A DNA stretch of 64,000 nucleotides, taken from CAVXTF01 sp963701375. Lineage in GTDB: Bacteria > Actinomycetota > Acidimicrobiia > Acidimicrobiales > CAVXTF01. The position numbers and the translations under genes are program-made. How positions within the stretch are numbered: the first letter of the stretch is position 1; each line of letters begins with the position of its first letter. The DNA lies in NCBI GenBank assembly GCA_963701375.1, contig CAVOZT010000004.1, forward strand, positions 868,001 to 932,000, given 5' to 3'. This document shows positions 43,161 through 50,670 of the stretch, in pieces. The notes below the pieces were generated by a model. The model saw nothing but the letters and a program-made list of their open reading frames with translations, was not told where the DNA came from and did not search any database.

Positions 43161-43208
43161 CTGTACCGATACCTGTATCGATACCTGTCCCGGTACCTGT
43201 CCGAGACG
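43161..43208. repeat. 12-bp tandem repeat array upstream of the OB-fold/thiolase operon
   Basis: CTGTACCGATAC, CTGTATCGATAC and CTGTCCCGGTAC follow head to tail at 43161-43196, with a fourth partial copy (CTGTCC...) to 43208. They start 8 nt upstream of the ATG of the minus-strand OB-fold gene and fill the shared promoter space with the divergent lipoprotein. The internal TATCGATA palindrome could also serve as an operator core. Confidence 0.7.
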
Positions 43209-43279
43209 ACGGCACACCCGATCCCGTAGTTGCGCCGGCGTGATTCACCCGAGACGAGGCACTACCTTCGGCCGAGGTC

Positions 43280-43789
43280 ATGATTGTCGCGAGAGTCGGT
43301 CGCACGTCGAGAGTTCCTGCTTCGGTCGCAGTCAGTGTCGCACTGCTGCTCGGGTTGGCCGCCTGCGGGTCGAAGGGTGCCAGCGCCCGACTGTTCTCAG
43401 GCCCGGTCTACGAGGTCGGATCGGGTCAGGTGTCAGGACTCGGCTCAGTCTTGGTCGACGGGCAGGGATTCACGCTCTATCTCTATGAACCCGACGCGCG
43501 CTCGGGGCATTCGCGGTGCTCTGGCCCTTGCGCGGTCGAGTGGTCGCCGCTCACACTCCCAGCCGGCGTGAAGTCACCGCTCGCGGGCCCGGGAGTCGAT
43601 GCCCCGAAGCTCTCCTCCACCCACCGCTCTGACGGCACGATCCAAGTGACCTACGGCGACTGGCCCCTCTACACGTGGGCCCAGGACACCGTCCCAGGCC
43701 AAGCGACCGGGGAAGGCCTGAACAACCTGGGGGGACTGTGGTATGTGCTCGACTCTTCCGGCGACCCGATCGTGCGGGCGCCGGCCTAG
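43280..43789 (+). CDS. COG4315-type secreted repeat lipoprotein
   Basis: A 169-residue predicted lipoprotein with signal helix SVAVSVALLLGLAAC and lipobox Cys near residue 29. Two 'secreted repeat of unknown function' motifs follow: LVDGQGFTLYLYEPDARSGHSRCSGPCAVEWSPL and THRSDGTIQVTYGDWPLYTWAQDTVPGQATGEGLNNLGGLWYVL. The Cys pair in the first repeat (CSGPC) is conserved in this family. Function unknown; relatives bind metal or haem-like groups in some proposals. ATG 43280 has GAGG upstream. Confidence 0.88.
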   Translation: MIVARVGRTSRVPASVAVSVALLLGLAACGSKGASARLFSGPVYEVGSGQVSGLGSVLVDGQGFTLYLYEPDARSGHSRCSGPCAVEWSPLTLPAGVKSPLAGPGVDAPKLSSTHRSDGTIQVTYGDWPLYTWAQDTVPGQATGEGLNNLGGLWYVLDSSGDPIVRAPA

Positions 43790-43800
43790 AGCCGAGCCGC

Positions 43801-45000
43801 TCAGCTCTTGAAGCGGGCAGCTTCTTCCGAACCGCCCGTCGTGTCGCCCGCGCTGTATGAGTGAGCACCTGCCCCGGCGAGCTTCCCGGCGTCGACGATC
43901 AGGTACTCCTCGCGGATCGGCTTGCTGTCGAAGAAGCACTCGAGGATCTCGCGCGTTCCTGCCGCATACCTCGCTTGCGCAGACAGCGATGATCCCGAGA
44001 TGTGCGGTGTCATCCCGTGATGCCGCATCGTCCGCCACGGATGGTCGGCCGGTGCGGGCTGGGGAAACCACACGTCGCCCGCGTAACCGGCGAGCTGCCC
44101 GGACTCGAGGGCCCGCACGACCGCATCTCGGACACAGATCTTTCCCCGCGCAGTGTTCACGAGGTATGCGCCGCGCTTCATCGTCGATATCAGGTCGTCG
44201 TCGAACAGGCCTTCGGTTTCGGGGTGGAGAGGCGCGTTTATGGTCACCACGTCGCAGACCTTGACCAGTGAGGCGGCGTCAGGGTGGTAGACGAGGCCGA
44301 GCTCATCTTCTGTTTCAGCGGGGAGGCGATGGCGGTCCGTGTAATGGAGCACCACGTCGAAGGGCTTCAACCGTCTGAGCACGGCGAGACCTATCCGGCC
44401 GGCACCGACCGTCCCGACGGTCATGCCTTCGAGGTCGTAAGAGCGCTCGACGCAGTCGGCGATGTTCCACCCGCCCTTCACGACCCACTGGTACGACGGG
44501 ATGTAATTCCGGACGAGCGACAGGATCATCATCGAGACGTGTTCCGCGACGCTGATGCTGTTGCAGTACGTCACCTCGGCAACGGTGATTCCGTGCTCGA
44601 TCGCGGCCTGAAGGTCTACGTGGTCGGACCCGATCCCGGCAGTTATGGCGAGCTTGAGACGCGGAGCCTTGCCGATCCTCGCCTCGGTCAGGTAGGCCGG
44701 CCAGAACGGCTGGGAGATCACCACGTCCGAGTCGGGGAGCTCGCGCTCGAAGACAGAGTCCGGAGCGTCCTTGTCGGAAGTCACCACGAACGTGTGGCCG
44801 CGACCTTCCAAGAACTTCCGCAAGCCGAGCTCGCCAGAAACGCTGCCCAGCAGCTGCCCGGGTACGAAGTCGACGGCTTGCGGCGAGGGCAGGGTCTGTC
44901 CGCCCGGATACCTCTCCAATTTGGGCAGACCGTCGCGCGGATAGCTCGTCGGGTAACCCTCCACCGGATCGTCGTAAAGGACGCAAAGGACCTTGGCCAT
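43801..45000 (-). CDS. fdh: NAD-dependent formate dehydrogenase
   Basis: A 399-residue D-2-hydroxyacid-dehydrogenase-fold enzyme, close in length and sequence to the well-known Pseudomonas sp. 101 enzyme. Signatures: YPGGQTLPSP, PGQLLGSVSGELGLRKFLEGRGHT, SQPFWPAYLTEARI (formate-binding loop), TAGIGSDHVDLQAAIEHG, VTYCNSISVAEHV, NAD motif GAGRIG, VNTARGKICVRDAVV and catalytic His in MTPHISGSS. It oxidises formate to CO2 with NAD+, is metal-free and acts in the cytoplasm. AGGAGG 8 nt upstream supports the ATG. It is the last gene of the P450/formaldehyde operon, 53 nt after the DinB-like gene. Confidence 0.96.
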   Translation of the reverse strand: MAKVLCVLYDDPVEGYPTSYPRDGLPKLERYPGGQTLPSPQAVDFVPGQLLGSVSGELGLRKFLEGRGHTFVVTSDKDAPDSVFERELPDSDVVISQPFWPAYLTEARIGKAPRLKLAITAGIGSDHVDLQAAIEHGITVAEVTYCNSISVAEHVSMMILSLVRNYIPSYQWVVKGGWNIADCVERSYDLEGMTVGTVGAGRIGLAVLRRLKPFDVVLHYTDRHRLPAETEDELGLVYHPDAASLVKVCDVVTINAPLHPETEGLFDDDLISTMKRGAYLVNTARGKICVRDAVVRALESGQLAGYAGDVWFPQPAPADHPWRTMRHHGMTPHISGSSLSAQARYAAGTREILECFFDSKPIREEYLIVDAGKLAGAGAHSYSAGDTTGGSEEAARFKS

Positions 45001-45011
45001 CCGCGCAACCT

Positions 45012-45044
45012 CCTATGAATAGGTCTGAGCTGTAGACGGTCTAC
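45012..45044. promoter_or_regulatory. Two short palindromes in the fdh leader
   Basis: CCTAT-GA-ATAGG (45012-45023) overlaps the AGGAGG ribosome site of fdh, and GTAGAC-G-GTCTAC (45032-45044) lies just upstream. Both are perfect. They could be an operator pair or an RNA structure that controls fdh separately from the operon. Confidence 0.35.
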
Positions 45045-45053
45045 TTGTAACCG

Positions 45054-45719
45054 CTACCTGTAGATGTTCACCGAGTCATCGAGGTCGAACGAAGCGGGTT
45101 CGCCGCGACCCGTCGAGGCAAGGACGAACGCGAATGCGTCGCCGGAGACGGTTCTGCCGCCGCCACCGGAGACCGGGAAGGTTTCGAAACCTTCGAAAGC
45201 GAGGTCGGCCGGACCCCAGCCCTGCTCGGAGAGCACTTGGGCGACGTGCGACAGCGAAGGCAGTATCCCGGCTCCGAGCACGCTCGAGAGCCCGAGTGCA
45301 GATCGCACGTCATCGGCGTGGAGGTACGTGTCGAACCACAGTGCCTCGACGCCCGATCCGAGCGTGCCACTGACGCCGTCGGGACCGGGGGCTTCCCAAG
45401 CGGCGTCGTCGAACGACGATGCCAGGTCGCCTGCCAGCTTGGCGCTCGACTCGAGCTCGTCGGTGAGCTCACGAGCAGACCGACCACGGCGCTCTTCGAC
45501 CTGTCGGTTCGTGACCTCCGGAGTACCCAGGTCTGCGAGCCGAAGATTGACGACGTCGGTCAGCTGGCCGACTACGTGTGCGGCGACATCTGCGACGCGC
45601 CAACCAACGCAGCGGCTGGGCGCGTTCCACTCAGTGTCGGAGAGTCCTCCGATGAGCTCACCGAAGGACCGGTACTCCGCCAGCATCCCAGGAACGACGA
45701 TTTCACGGGACAGGGTCAT
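45054..45719 (-). CDS. Mycothiol-dependent maleylpyruvate isomerase-family (TIGR03086-like) protein
   Basis: A 221-residue DinB-like protein. LSDTEWNAPSRCVGWRVADVAAHVVGQLTDVVNLRL contains the first ligand His, and GSGVEALWFDTYLHADDVRSALGLSS the second cluster (HADDV). The C-terminal region (FEGFETFPVSGGGGRTVSG...FAFVLASTGRGEPA) corresponds to the small MDMPI-like domain. It begins 1 nt after the stop-side boundary of the mycothiol formaldehyde dehydrogenase gene and precedes fdh, so it belongs to that operon. Family members are thought to use mycothiol. A role in the S-formylmycothiol to formate step is my hypothesis only. Confidence 0.87.
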   Translation of the reverse strand: MTLSREIVVPGMLAEYRSFGELIGGLSDTEWNAPSRCVGWRVADVAAHVVGQLTDVVNLRLADLGTPEVTNRQVEERRGRSARELTDELESSAKLAGDLASSFDDAAWEAPGPDGVSGTLGSGVEALWFDTYLHADDVRSALGLSSVLGAGILPSLSHVAQVLSEQGWGPADLAFEGFETFPVSGGGGRTVSGDAFAFVLASTGRGEPASFDLDDSVNIYR

Positions 45720-45720
45720 T

Positions 45721-46814
45721 TCACTCAGCTCCCATCGAGACGACGGATCGAAGCACCTCGCCTCTGCTCATCCGACCGAATGCCTCCTCCACCCCGGTGA
45801 TCGGAATCGTCTCCGAAACGAAGCCGTCGAGGTCGAGCCGACCTTGCAGGTAGAGGTCGACAAGTAGAGGAAAGTCCCGGGACGGCAGACAATCCCCGTA
45901 CCAGCTCGGCTTCAACTGTCCGCCCCGTCCGAAGAACTCGATCATCGGGAGGTCTATGCGCATCTCGGGTGTCGGCACGCCGACCTGGACGAGCGTGCCG
46001 GCGAGATCCCTTGCGAAGAAGGCCTGCTCCATCACCTTCGCGTTCCCGACCGCCTCGATGCAGACGTCGGCGCCGTTGCCCCCCGTGAGCGCTCTTACGC
46101 CTTCGACGGGGTCCTGCTTCGAAGCGTCAACGGTGGCCGTGGCGCCGAACCGTCTGGCGAGCTCGAGCTTCCGTGGGTCGAGGTCCACCGCCACGATCGT
46201 GGAAGCACCGGCGAGGCGGGCTCCGGCGACGGCTGCGCAGCCGACCCCGCCGCACCCGAATACAGCCACCGAGTCCCCGGGTTGGACGCCGCCGGTGTAA
46301 AGCGCTGCACCAAGGCCCGCCATGACCCCGCAACCGAGCAGCCCCGCGGCTTCCGCCGGGCGCGGCGATCGACCGGTGTGCACTGTCCCGAGGCGACGAG
46401 CGTCTTGTCCGCAAATGCCCCGATGCCGAGCGCCGGCGACAGCTCCGTTCCGTCTGTGAGTGTCATCTTCTGAGTCGCGTTGAAGGTTTGAAAGCAGTAC
46501 CAGGGCTTGCCTCGGCGGCACGACCGGCATTGCCCGCAGACCGCCCGCCAATTGAGAACGACGAATTCGCCCGGTTCGACAGATGTGACATCAGGCCCGA
46601 CGGTTTCGACGATCCCGGCGGCTTCGTGGCCGAGCAGGAACGGAAAATCGTTGTTGATCCCGCCTTCGCGATAGTGCAGGTCGGTGTGGCAGACGCCACA
46701 GGCCTCGACGTTGACGACGACCTCGCCCGGCCCGGGATCCGGAACGAGCACGGTCTCGATCGACACCGGTTCTGATACCGCCTTGGCAACGACGCCGCGC
46801 ACCTCAGTTGTCAT
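45721..46814 (-). pseudogene. mscR: S-(hydroxymethyl)mycothiol dehydrogenase, frameshifted
   Basis: Two frames give a complete zinc alcohol dehydrogenase of about 364 residues. Frame 1 (ATG 46814, MTTEVRGVVAKAVSEPVS) has the catalytic-zinc segment CGVCHTDLHYREGGINNDFPFLLGHEAAG, the structural-zinc loop CGQCRSCRRGKPWYC, and the MscR-typical FNATQKMTLTDGTELSPALGIGAFADKTLV. A shift near 46355-46372 leads to PAEAAGLLGCGVMAGLGAALYTGG, FGCGGVGCAAVAGA and KPSWYGDCLPSRDFPLLVDLYLQGRLDLDGFVSETI. It oxidises the formaldehyde-mycothiol adduct to S-formylmycothiol. The ATG shares one base with the ferredoxin stop (TGATG). Confidence 0.86.
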
Positions 46815-47011
46815 CAGTCGCTGATCTCCTCGATCGCGTACTCGGGGCAGTTGGCGATGGCGAGCCGCGCAGCGTCTTCGCGCCCGAGAGGGACTGTGCC
46901 ATCGCCGACAGCCGAGGACAAGCCGTAGTCGTCCGCTTCGAAGAGGTCGGGAGCGATCCCGATGCACCGGGAATGACCCTGGCATTTTTCCGGGTCGACA
47001 CGAACCTTCAC
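46814..47011 (-). CDS. P450-associated ferredoxin ([3Fe-4S] type)
   Basis: A 65-residue single-cluster ferredoxin, MKVRVDPEKCQGHSRC..., with Cys spacing C-x5-C and a later C in NCPEYAI, giving three cysteines as in [3Fe-4S] ferredoxins that serve bacterial P450s. It starts directly after the P450 stop, and its own stop overlaps mscR, so the three genes are translationally linked. It should pass electrons from a ferredoxin reductase, not encoded here, to the P450. Confidence 0.93.
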   Translation of the reverse strand: MKVRVDPEKCQGHSRCIGIAPDLFEADDYGLSSAVGDGTVPLGREDAARLAIANCPEYAIEEISD

Positions 47012-48214
47012 TTAGAAGACAACCTTCAACGACCTCGGGCCCCGTACCTGACCACCCGCCCAGGCGACGTGTTCGCCGGGAGCGAGCCGGAAATCCGGAA
47101 TTCGCACGAGCCACTCTTCGATCGCGACCCTCAACTCCATTCGTGCAAGGTTCGACCCTGCACAGCGATGGATCCCCGACCCGAACGCGACGTGTCGGTT
47201 GTGGGCACGGTCAAGCTTTACCTCGTCGGGATCTTCGAACTCTTCGGGATCACGGTTCGCTGCGGGGAAATTCATGAGTACCTTGTCATCGGCCTTCATC
47301 GGACAGCCCTTGTAGTCCAGATCCTTTGTCACCACCCGCGCCATCGTGACGGGCGAGTACGCCCTCAGGAGCTCTTCGATGGCTACCGGCATGATCTCGG
47401 GCTCGTCGACCAGACGCTTACGGTCCGCCTCGTGTGTGGCGAGGTGCCAGAGCGACGAGCCGATCGCACTCCAAGTCGTGTCTACACCGGCGATCAGAAC
47501 GAGCGCCGCCACTCCGAGTACGACGCTGTCCTCTACTTGCACACCGTCGACTTCGGTTCGAAGCAATTCGCTCAAGAGATCGTCACCGGGCTCTTCGCGG
47601 CGTTGTCTGACCTGATCTTGGAAATAGCCGACGAGCCCTTGGACGCCTCGAGCTCGGCGAATCGGATCGTCGGCGAATTCGAGCACGTCGCGGACCCACC
47701 CCGTGAAGGTGTCAGACAAGTCGGCCGAGACCCCGAGGATCCTGGCGATCACTCGGACGGGGATCTGTTGCGAGTACTCCTCGGCGGCGTCGGCATGGCC
47801 AGCGGGGAGGAGGCGTTCCACGAGCTGCGCGCACAGGTCGCGCGTGAACGCTTCGTAGGTTGCGACCCTGTTGTGGGAGAACCAGGGTAGGAGCAGTCTG
47901 CGCGTCCAGGTGTGCAACGGCGGGTCGGCCGAGATCGGAGGCAGACCGTGCTCGAGAATTCGCTCGGGCGGAGGTTCGTCTCCCGCGAAGGGGATGACGG
48001 CGACTTTGAGCGAGCTGAAGTGCTCGATGTCGTGCGCGATCTCGGTGACGTCGCCATAGCGGGTCGGGAGCCAGTTGCTGCCTCGCCGGTCGGTGTGCGC
48101 GATGGGACACGTCGTTCGCAGTGCGCTCCAGATGCTGAACGGGTCTTCGATGTACGAAGGGTCGAGGACGTCGAAGTCCGTGGCCCAATCGGCTACTGGT
48201 GATGTCCTCGCCAT
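47012..48214 (-). CDS. Cytochrome P450
   Basis: A 400-residue soluble bacterial P450. The I-helix oxygen-activation motif is ALVLIAGVDTTWSAIG, the K-helix EELLR (ExxR), and the haem-ligand loop FGSGIHRCAGSNLARMEL with the axial Cys. The K'-region LDYKGCPMKADDKVLMNFPAANRDPEEFEDPDEV is well kept. It heads the operon P450-ferredoxin-mscR-DinB-like-fdh. That company points to an O- or N-demethylase releasing formaldehyde, but the substrate cannot be read from sequence. It is divergent from a GH4 glycosidase, 136 nt apart. Confidence 0.95.
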   Translation of the reverse strand: MARTSPVADWATDFDVLDPSYIEDPFSIWSALRTTCPIAHTDRRGSNWLPTRYGDVTEIAHDIEHFSSLKVAVIPFAGDEPPPERILEHGLPPISADPPLHTWTRRLLLPWFSHNRVATYEAFTRDLCAQLVERLLPAGHADAAEEYSQQIPVRVIARILGVSADLSDTFTGWVRDVLEFADDPIRRARGVQGLVGYFQDQVRQRREEPGDDLLSELLRTEVDGVQVEDSVVLGVAALVLIAGVDTTWSAIGSSLWHLATHEADRKRLVDEPEIMPVAIEELLRAYSPVTMARVVTKDLDYKGCPMKADDKVLMNFPAANRDPEEFEDPDEVKLDRAHNRHVAFGSGIHRCAGSNLARMELRVAIEEWLVRIPDFRLAPGEHVAWAGGQVRGPRSLKVVF

Positions 48215-48350
48215 CTGTGCTCCGTCCGCTCTCGGATGGACTTCTCACGGTATCTTTCCACGCCTCGGCCCTGCGCCTTCAAGCCCGATATCGTTGCTCC
48301 GGCCGGAGTCTCGATCTTCTCCTATCTACACCGTCGTGCCGGAGGTGGCC

Positions 48351-49724
48351 GTGCCCGCAAGGATCACCATCGTCGGAGGCGGGAGCACGCACTGGGCCCC
48401 GCGCCTTCTCGTCGACTTCGCCAATACGGCGGGCCTGCAGGACGCAAAGGTCGCATTGCACGACCTCGATGCGTCGTCACTTCCTCCGATGTGCCGGATC
48501 GGCGAGCACATTGCGAGTTCTCGGAGCATCAACCTCCAAGTCTCCGCCACGACGGACCTCGCAGAGGCCCTCGACGGGGCTCAGTTCGTCATAAGCGCGT
48601 TCTCGGTGGGTGGTTTCGAGAGCATGGCTCACGACATCGAGGTGCCGGCTCGTTACGGCGTCCGCCAGCCGGTCGGAGACAGCGTCGGACCGGGCGGGAT
48701 ATTCCGCTCGCTGCGCAGCATTCCTGTGCTTCTCGAGATCGCCAACGCGATCGAGCGGTACGCCCCAGACGCTGTGTTGTTGAACGTGAGCAACCCGCTC
48801 ACGGCTCTGTGCCGCGCGGTCACGAAGGCGACGAACGTGAACACGGTGGGTCTTTGCAACGAGCTGGTAGGTCTGCAGTTCGCGCTCAGCCTGATATTCG
48901 ACGCACCCATGCACGACGTCGATCCGGTGGTGGCAGGCGTCAACCATCTTCCTCTCGTGACGGCACTGCGCATAGGAGAAAGAGACGGGTTCGAGCTTCT
49001 GTCGAAAGCCATGGACGATCCCGGTGACATGGCGGGACAGGGGATATGGATGGATCCACCGGCTCAATCCCATTGGCGGAAGCTCGATCCTGGAAGGGGT
49101 TGGACCAAAGCCGACGTCCTTTTCAACAACCGTCTCAAGCTGGAGCTCTTCCGGACGTTCGGAGTCCTTCCCGGCTCGGCCGACACCCACGTGGCTGAGT
49201 TCTTTCCCTGGTTCGTCACTAAAGCGTCGGACTTCGGTCGCGACTGGGGGGTGCACCACTACGGGCTTTCCGGTCACCGTGAAGACAAGGCCGAGGACGA
49301 CGAGATGTCCGCGCATCTCGAAAACGGAGGCGAGGTATCCCAATATCCCTCGGGTGAGTTGGTGGCGCCCCTCATAGGCGCGGTCGTCGCCGGGAAGCAC
49401 GTTTCTCTGCCAATGAACCTGCCGAACACCGGACAAGTTACCGACCTGCCCGAAGGAGTCGTCGTCGAGTGCATGGGTGAGATCGCAGAAGGCGTGATCC
49501 TCCCTCGCGACGTGGCATCAGCGGGAGCCGCCTCCGAGCACTTGCGGAGGGTCGTCGCGTCGCAGGAGCTCACCGTCGATGCCGCGCTCGAGGGCGACAG
49601 GAGCCTGGTGGTGAAGGCGATGCTGGCTGACCCGTTCGCGGGCTCGTTGCCGTTCGAGCACGTCGTGGCCATGACCGACGAGATGCTCGCGGCCACCGCG
49701 CCCTGGTTGCCTCAGTTCAAATAG
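48351..49724 (+). CDS. Glycoside hydrolase family 4 protein (NAD- and Mn-dependent)
   Basis: A 457-residue GH4 enzyme. GTG 48351 is chosen because GGAGG lies 5 nt upstream and the NAD-binding motif ARITIVGGGSTHWAPRLL starts at once; the upstream extension to 48075 runs through the P450 gene. Other signatures: NVSNPLTALCRAV, GLCNELVGLQFAL (metal-ligand CNE region), VVAGVNHLPLVTAL (His ligand) and DTHVAEFFPWF. GH4 enzymes cleave glycosides by transient NAD oxidation at C3; alpha-glucosidase, alpha-galactosidase and 6-phospho-glucosidase are all possible. Phospho-specific transport genes are absent, so a non-phosphorylated substrate is somewhat more likely. Confidence 0.9.
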   Translation: MPARITIVGGGSTHWAPRLLVDFANTAGLQDAKVALHDLDASSLPPMCRIGEHIASSRSINLQVSATTDLAEALDGAQFVISAFSVGGFESMAHDIEVPARYGVRQPVGDSVGPGGIFRSLRSIPVLLEIANAIERYAPDAVLLNVSNPLTALCRAVTKATNVNTVGLCNELVGLQFALSLIFDAPMHDVDPVVAGVNHLPLVTALRIGERDGFELLSKAMDDPGDMAGQGIWMDPPAQSHWRKLDPGRGWTKADVLFNNRLKLELFRTFGVLPGSADTHVAEFFPWFVTKASDFGRDWGVHHYGLSGHREDKAEDDEMSAHLENGGEVSQYPSGELVAPLIGAVVAGKHVSLPMNLPNTGQVTDLPEGVVVECMGEIAEGVILPRDVASAGAASEHLRRVVASQELTVDAALEGDRSLVVKAMLADPFAGSLPFEHVVAMTDEMLAATAPWLPQFK

Positions 49725-49752
49725 GTCTCGCTTCTACCTAGACGCCTTACCT

Positions 49753-49780
49753 CTAGAAGCCTGCGGCTAGAAGCCTGCGG
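49753..49780. repeat. 14-bp tandem repeat over the DUF1707 gene stop codon
   Basis: CTAGAAGCCTGCGG is repeated exactly at 49753-49766 and 49767-49780. The second copy encodes the last residues and stop of the minus-strand DUF1707 gene, and the first copy supplies a duplicate stop. Confidence 0.8.
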
Positions 49781-50225
49781 CGCGCCGATCGTGATGGTGG
49801 TGATGATGGTGAAATCGCCCTGATCTCCACAGGATGAAGAGCACCACGAACACGAGGAACCACGGGACGTGGAACGTCGCGAGCGACGTCGTGAACCCGA
49901 TCGCGAGCGCCACGATCGCGAAGACCGTGAACGCCCACCACGCTCGGTGGAGAAGGCTCGGCCTCTTCACCGTCTCTGCCTCATGGATCGGAGGCAGGTC
50001 GGCCAGTAGGCCATTTAGGTCTCCGCGCGTCTTGGCCGCCATCGCTCGGTCCAGGCGCATCTTGAATTCGGCGTCGTCGAGCCGACCGTCGGCGTAGTGC
50101 TTGGAGAGGGTGTCCGCCATCTCCGCGCGCTCGGCGTCGGAGACCCGCATGTTCGGGTCTGACGAGGCCGTACGGCGTGGTCCTCCGTACCAATTGAGAA
50201 GCGGCGGACCGCACTGGGTACCCAT
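49767..50225 (-). CDS. DUF1707 (SHOCT-like) membrane protein with C-terminal His tract
   Basis: A 152-residue protein. MRVSDAERAEMADTLSKHYADGRLDDAEFKMRLDRAMAAKTRGDLNGLLADLP is a full DUF1707 domain, followed by two hydrophobic helices (AWWAFTVFAIVALAIGF, VPWFLVFVVLFILWRSG). The end has seven consecutive His (RFHHHHHHHDRRAAGF), a likely metal-binding tail. Start ATG 50225 has AAGGAG 7 nt upstream, so a 25-residue leader precedes the domain. It sits beside PspC-type genes, suggesting an envelope-stress role. Confidence 0.88.
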   Translation of the reverse strand: MGTQCGPPLLNWYGGPRRTASSDPNMRVSDAERAEMADTLSKHYADGRLDDAEFKMRLDRAMAAKTRGDLNGLLADLPPIHEAETVKRPSLLHRAWWAFTVFAIVALAIGFTTSLATFHVPWFLVFVVLFILWRSGRFHHHHHHHDRRAAGF

Positions 50226-50253
50226 CGTGGCTCCTTCCTTTTTTTGTTTCTGC

Positions 50254-50286
50254 TGCTCAGGGCTCGGGATTGCTCAGGGCTCGGGA
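50254..50286. repeat. 17-bp tandem repeat between DUF1707 and PspC genes
   Basis: TGCTCAGGGCTCGGGA occurs at 50254-50269 and 50271-50286, one T between, in the 63-nt gap upstream of the DUF1707 gene and next to the pspC stop. Confidence 0.8.
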
Positions 50287-50288
50287 GC

Positions 50289-50588
50289 TCAGCCGGCACC
50301 CCCGAACGAGAGCCTGGCGTGATCGATCAGATCTGAAGCGATTGACCGCTCGGCGCCTTCCTCGGGGATGAGGAGCCACGCGGCCAGGTACAGAGGCACT
50401 CCGGCTCCTCCGATCACCGCCAGAAGGACGAACAGGACGCGCACGATCGTCGGGTCCAAGCCCAGGTGAGAGGCGATACCTGCGGCCGTTCCGGTGATCA
50501 TCCTGCCGTCATGTGGTCTGAAGATGCGACTGAAAGCGGACTCAGTTCCGGTGGTTTGTGTCGATTCAGGGTTCATGTTCTCGATCAT
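50289..50588 (-). CDS. PspC domain protein
   Basis: A 99-residue protein with one PspC domain: DGRMITGTAAGIASHLGLDPTIVRVLFVLLAVIGGAGVPLYLAAWLLIPEEG. It contains two hydrophobic helices. PspC proteins sense or stabilise the stressed cytoplasmic membrane. It is in the same direction as the DUF1707 gene and divergent from a kinase that carries its own PspC domain, so the three are probably one regulon. Confidence 0.9.
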   Translation of the reverse strand: MIENMNPESTQTTGTESAFSRIFRPHDGRMITGTAAGIASHLGLDPTIVRVLFVLLAVIGGAGVPLYLAAWLLIPEEGAERSIASDLIDHARLSFGGAG

Positions 50589-50670
50589 GCGCCTCGAGAG
50601 CGGAACTTGGAATCGGGATCAGCCCTCAAAGGACCCTGATGGTCTGGGCGTCGTCTCGGGGAGACCCCTG

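Noticed and set aside
43801..45000. Annotation as a generic phosphoglycerate or hydroxyacid dehydrogenase
   Set aside because: Length, YPGGQTLPSP, the SQPFWPAYLT formate loop and HISGSS fit NAD formate dehydrogenase specifically.
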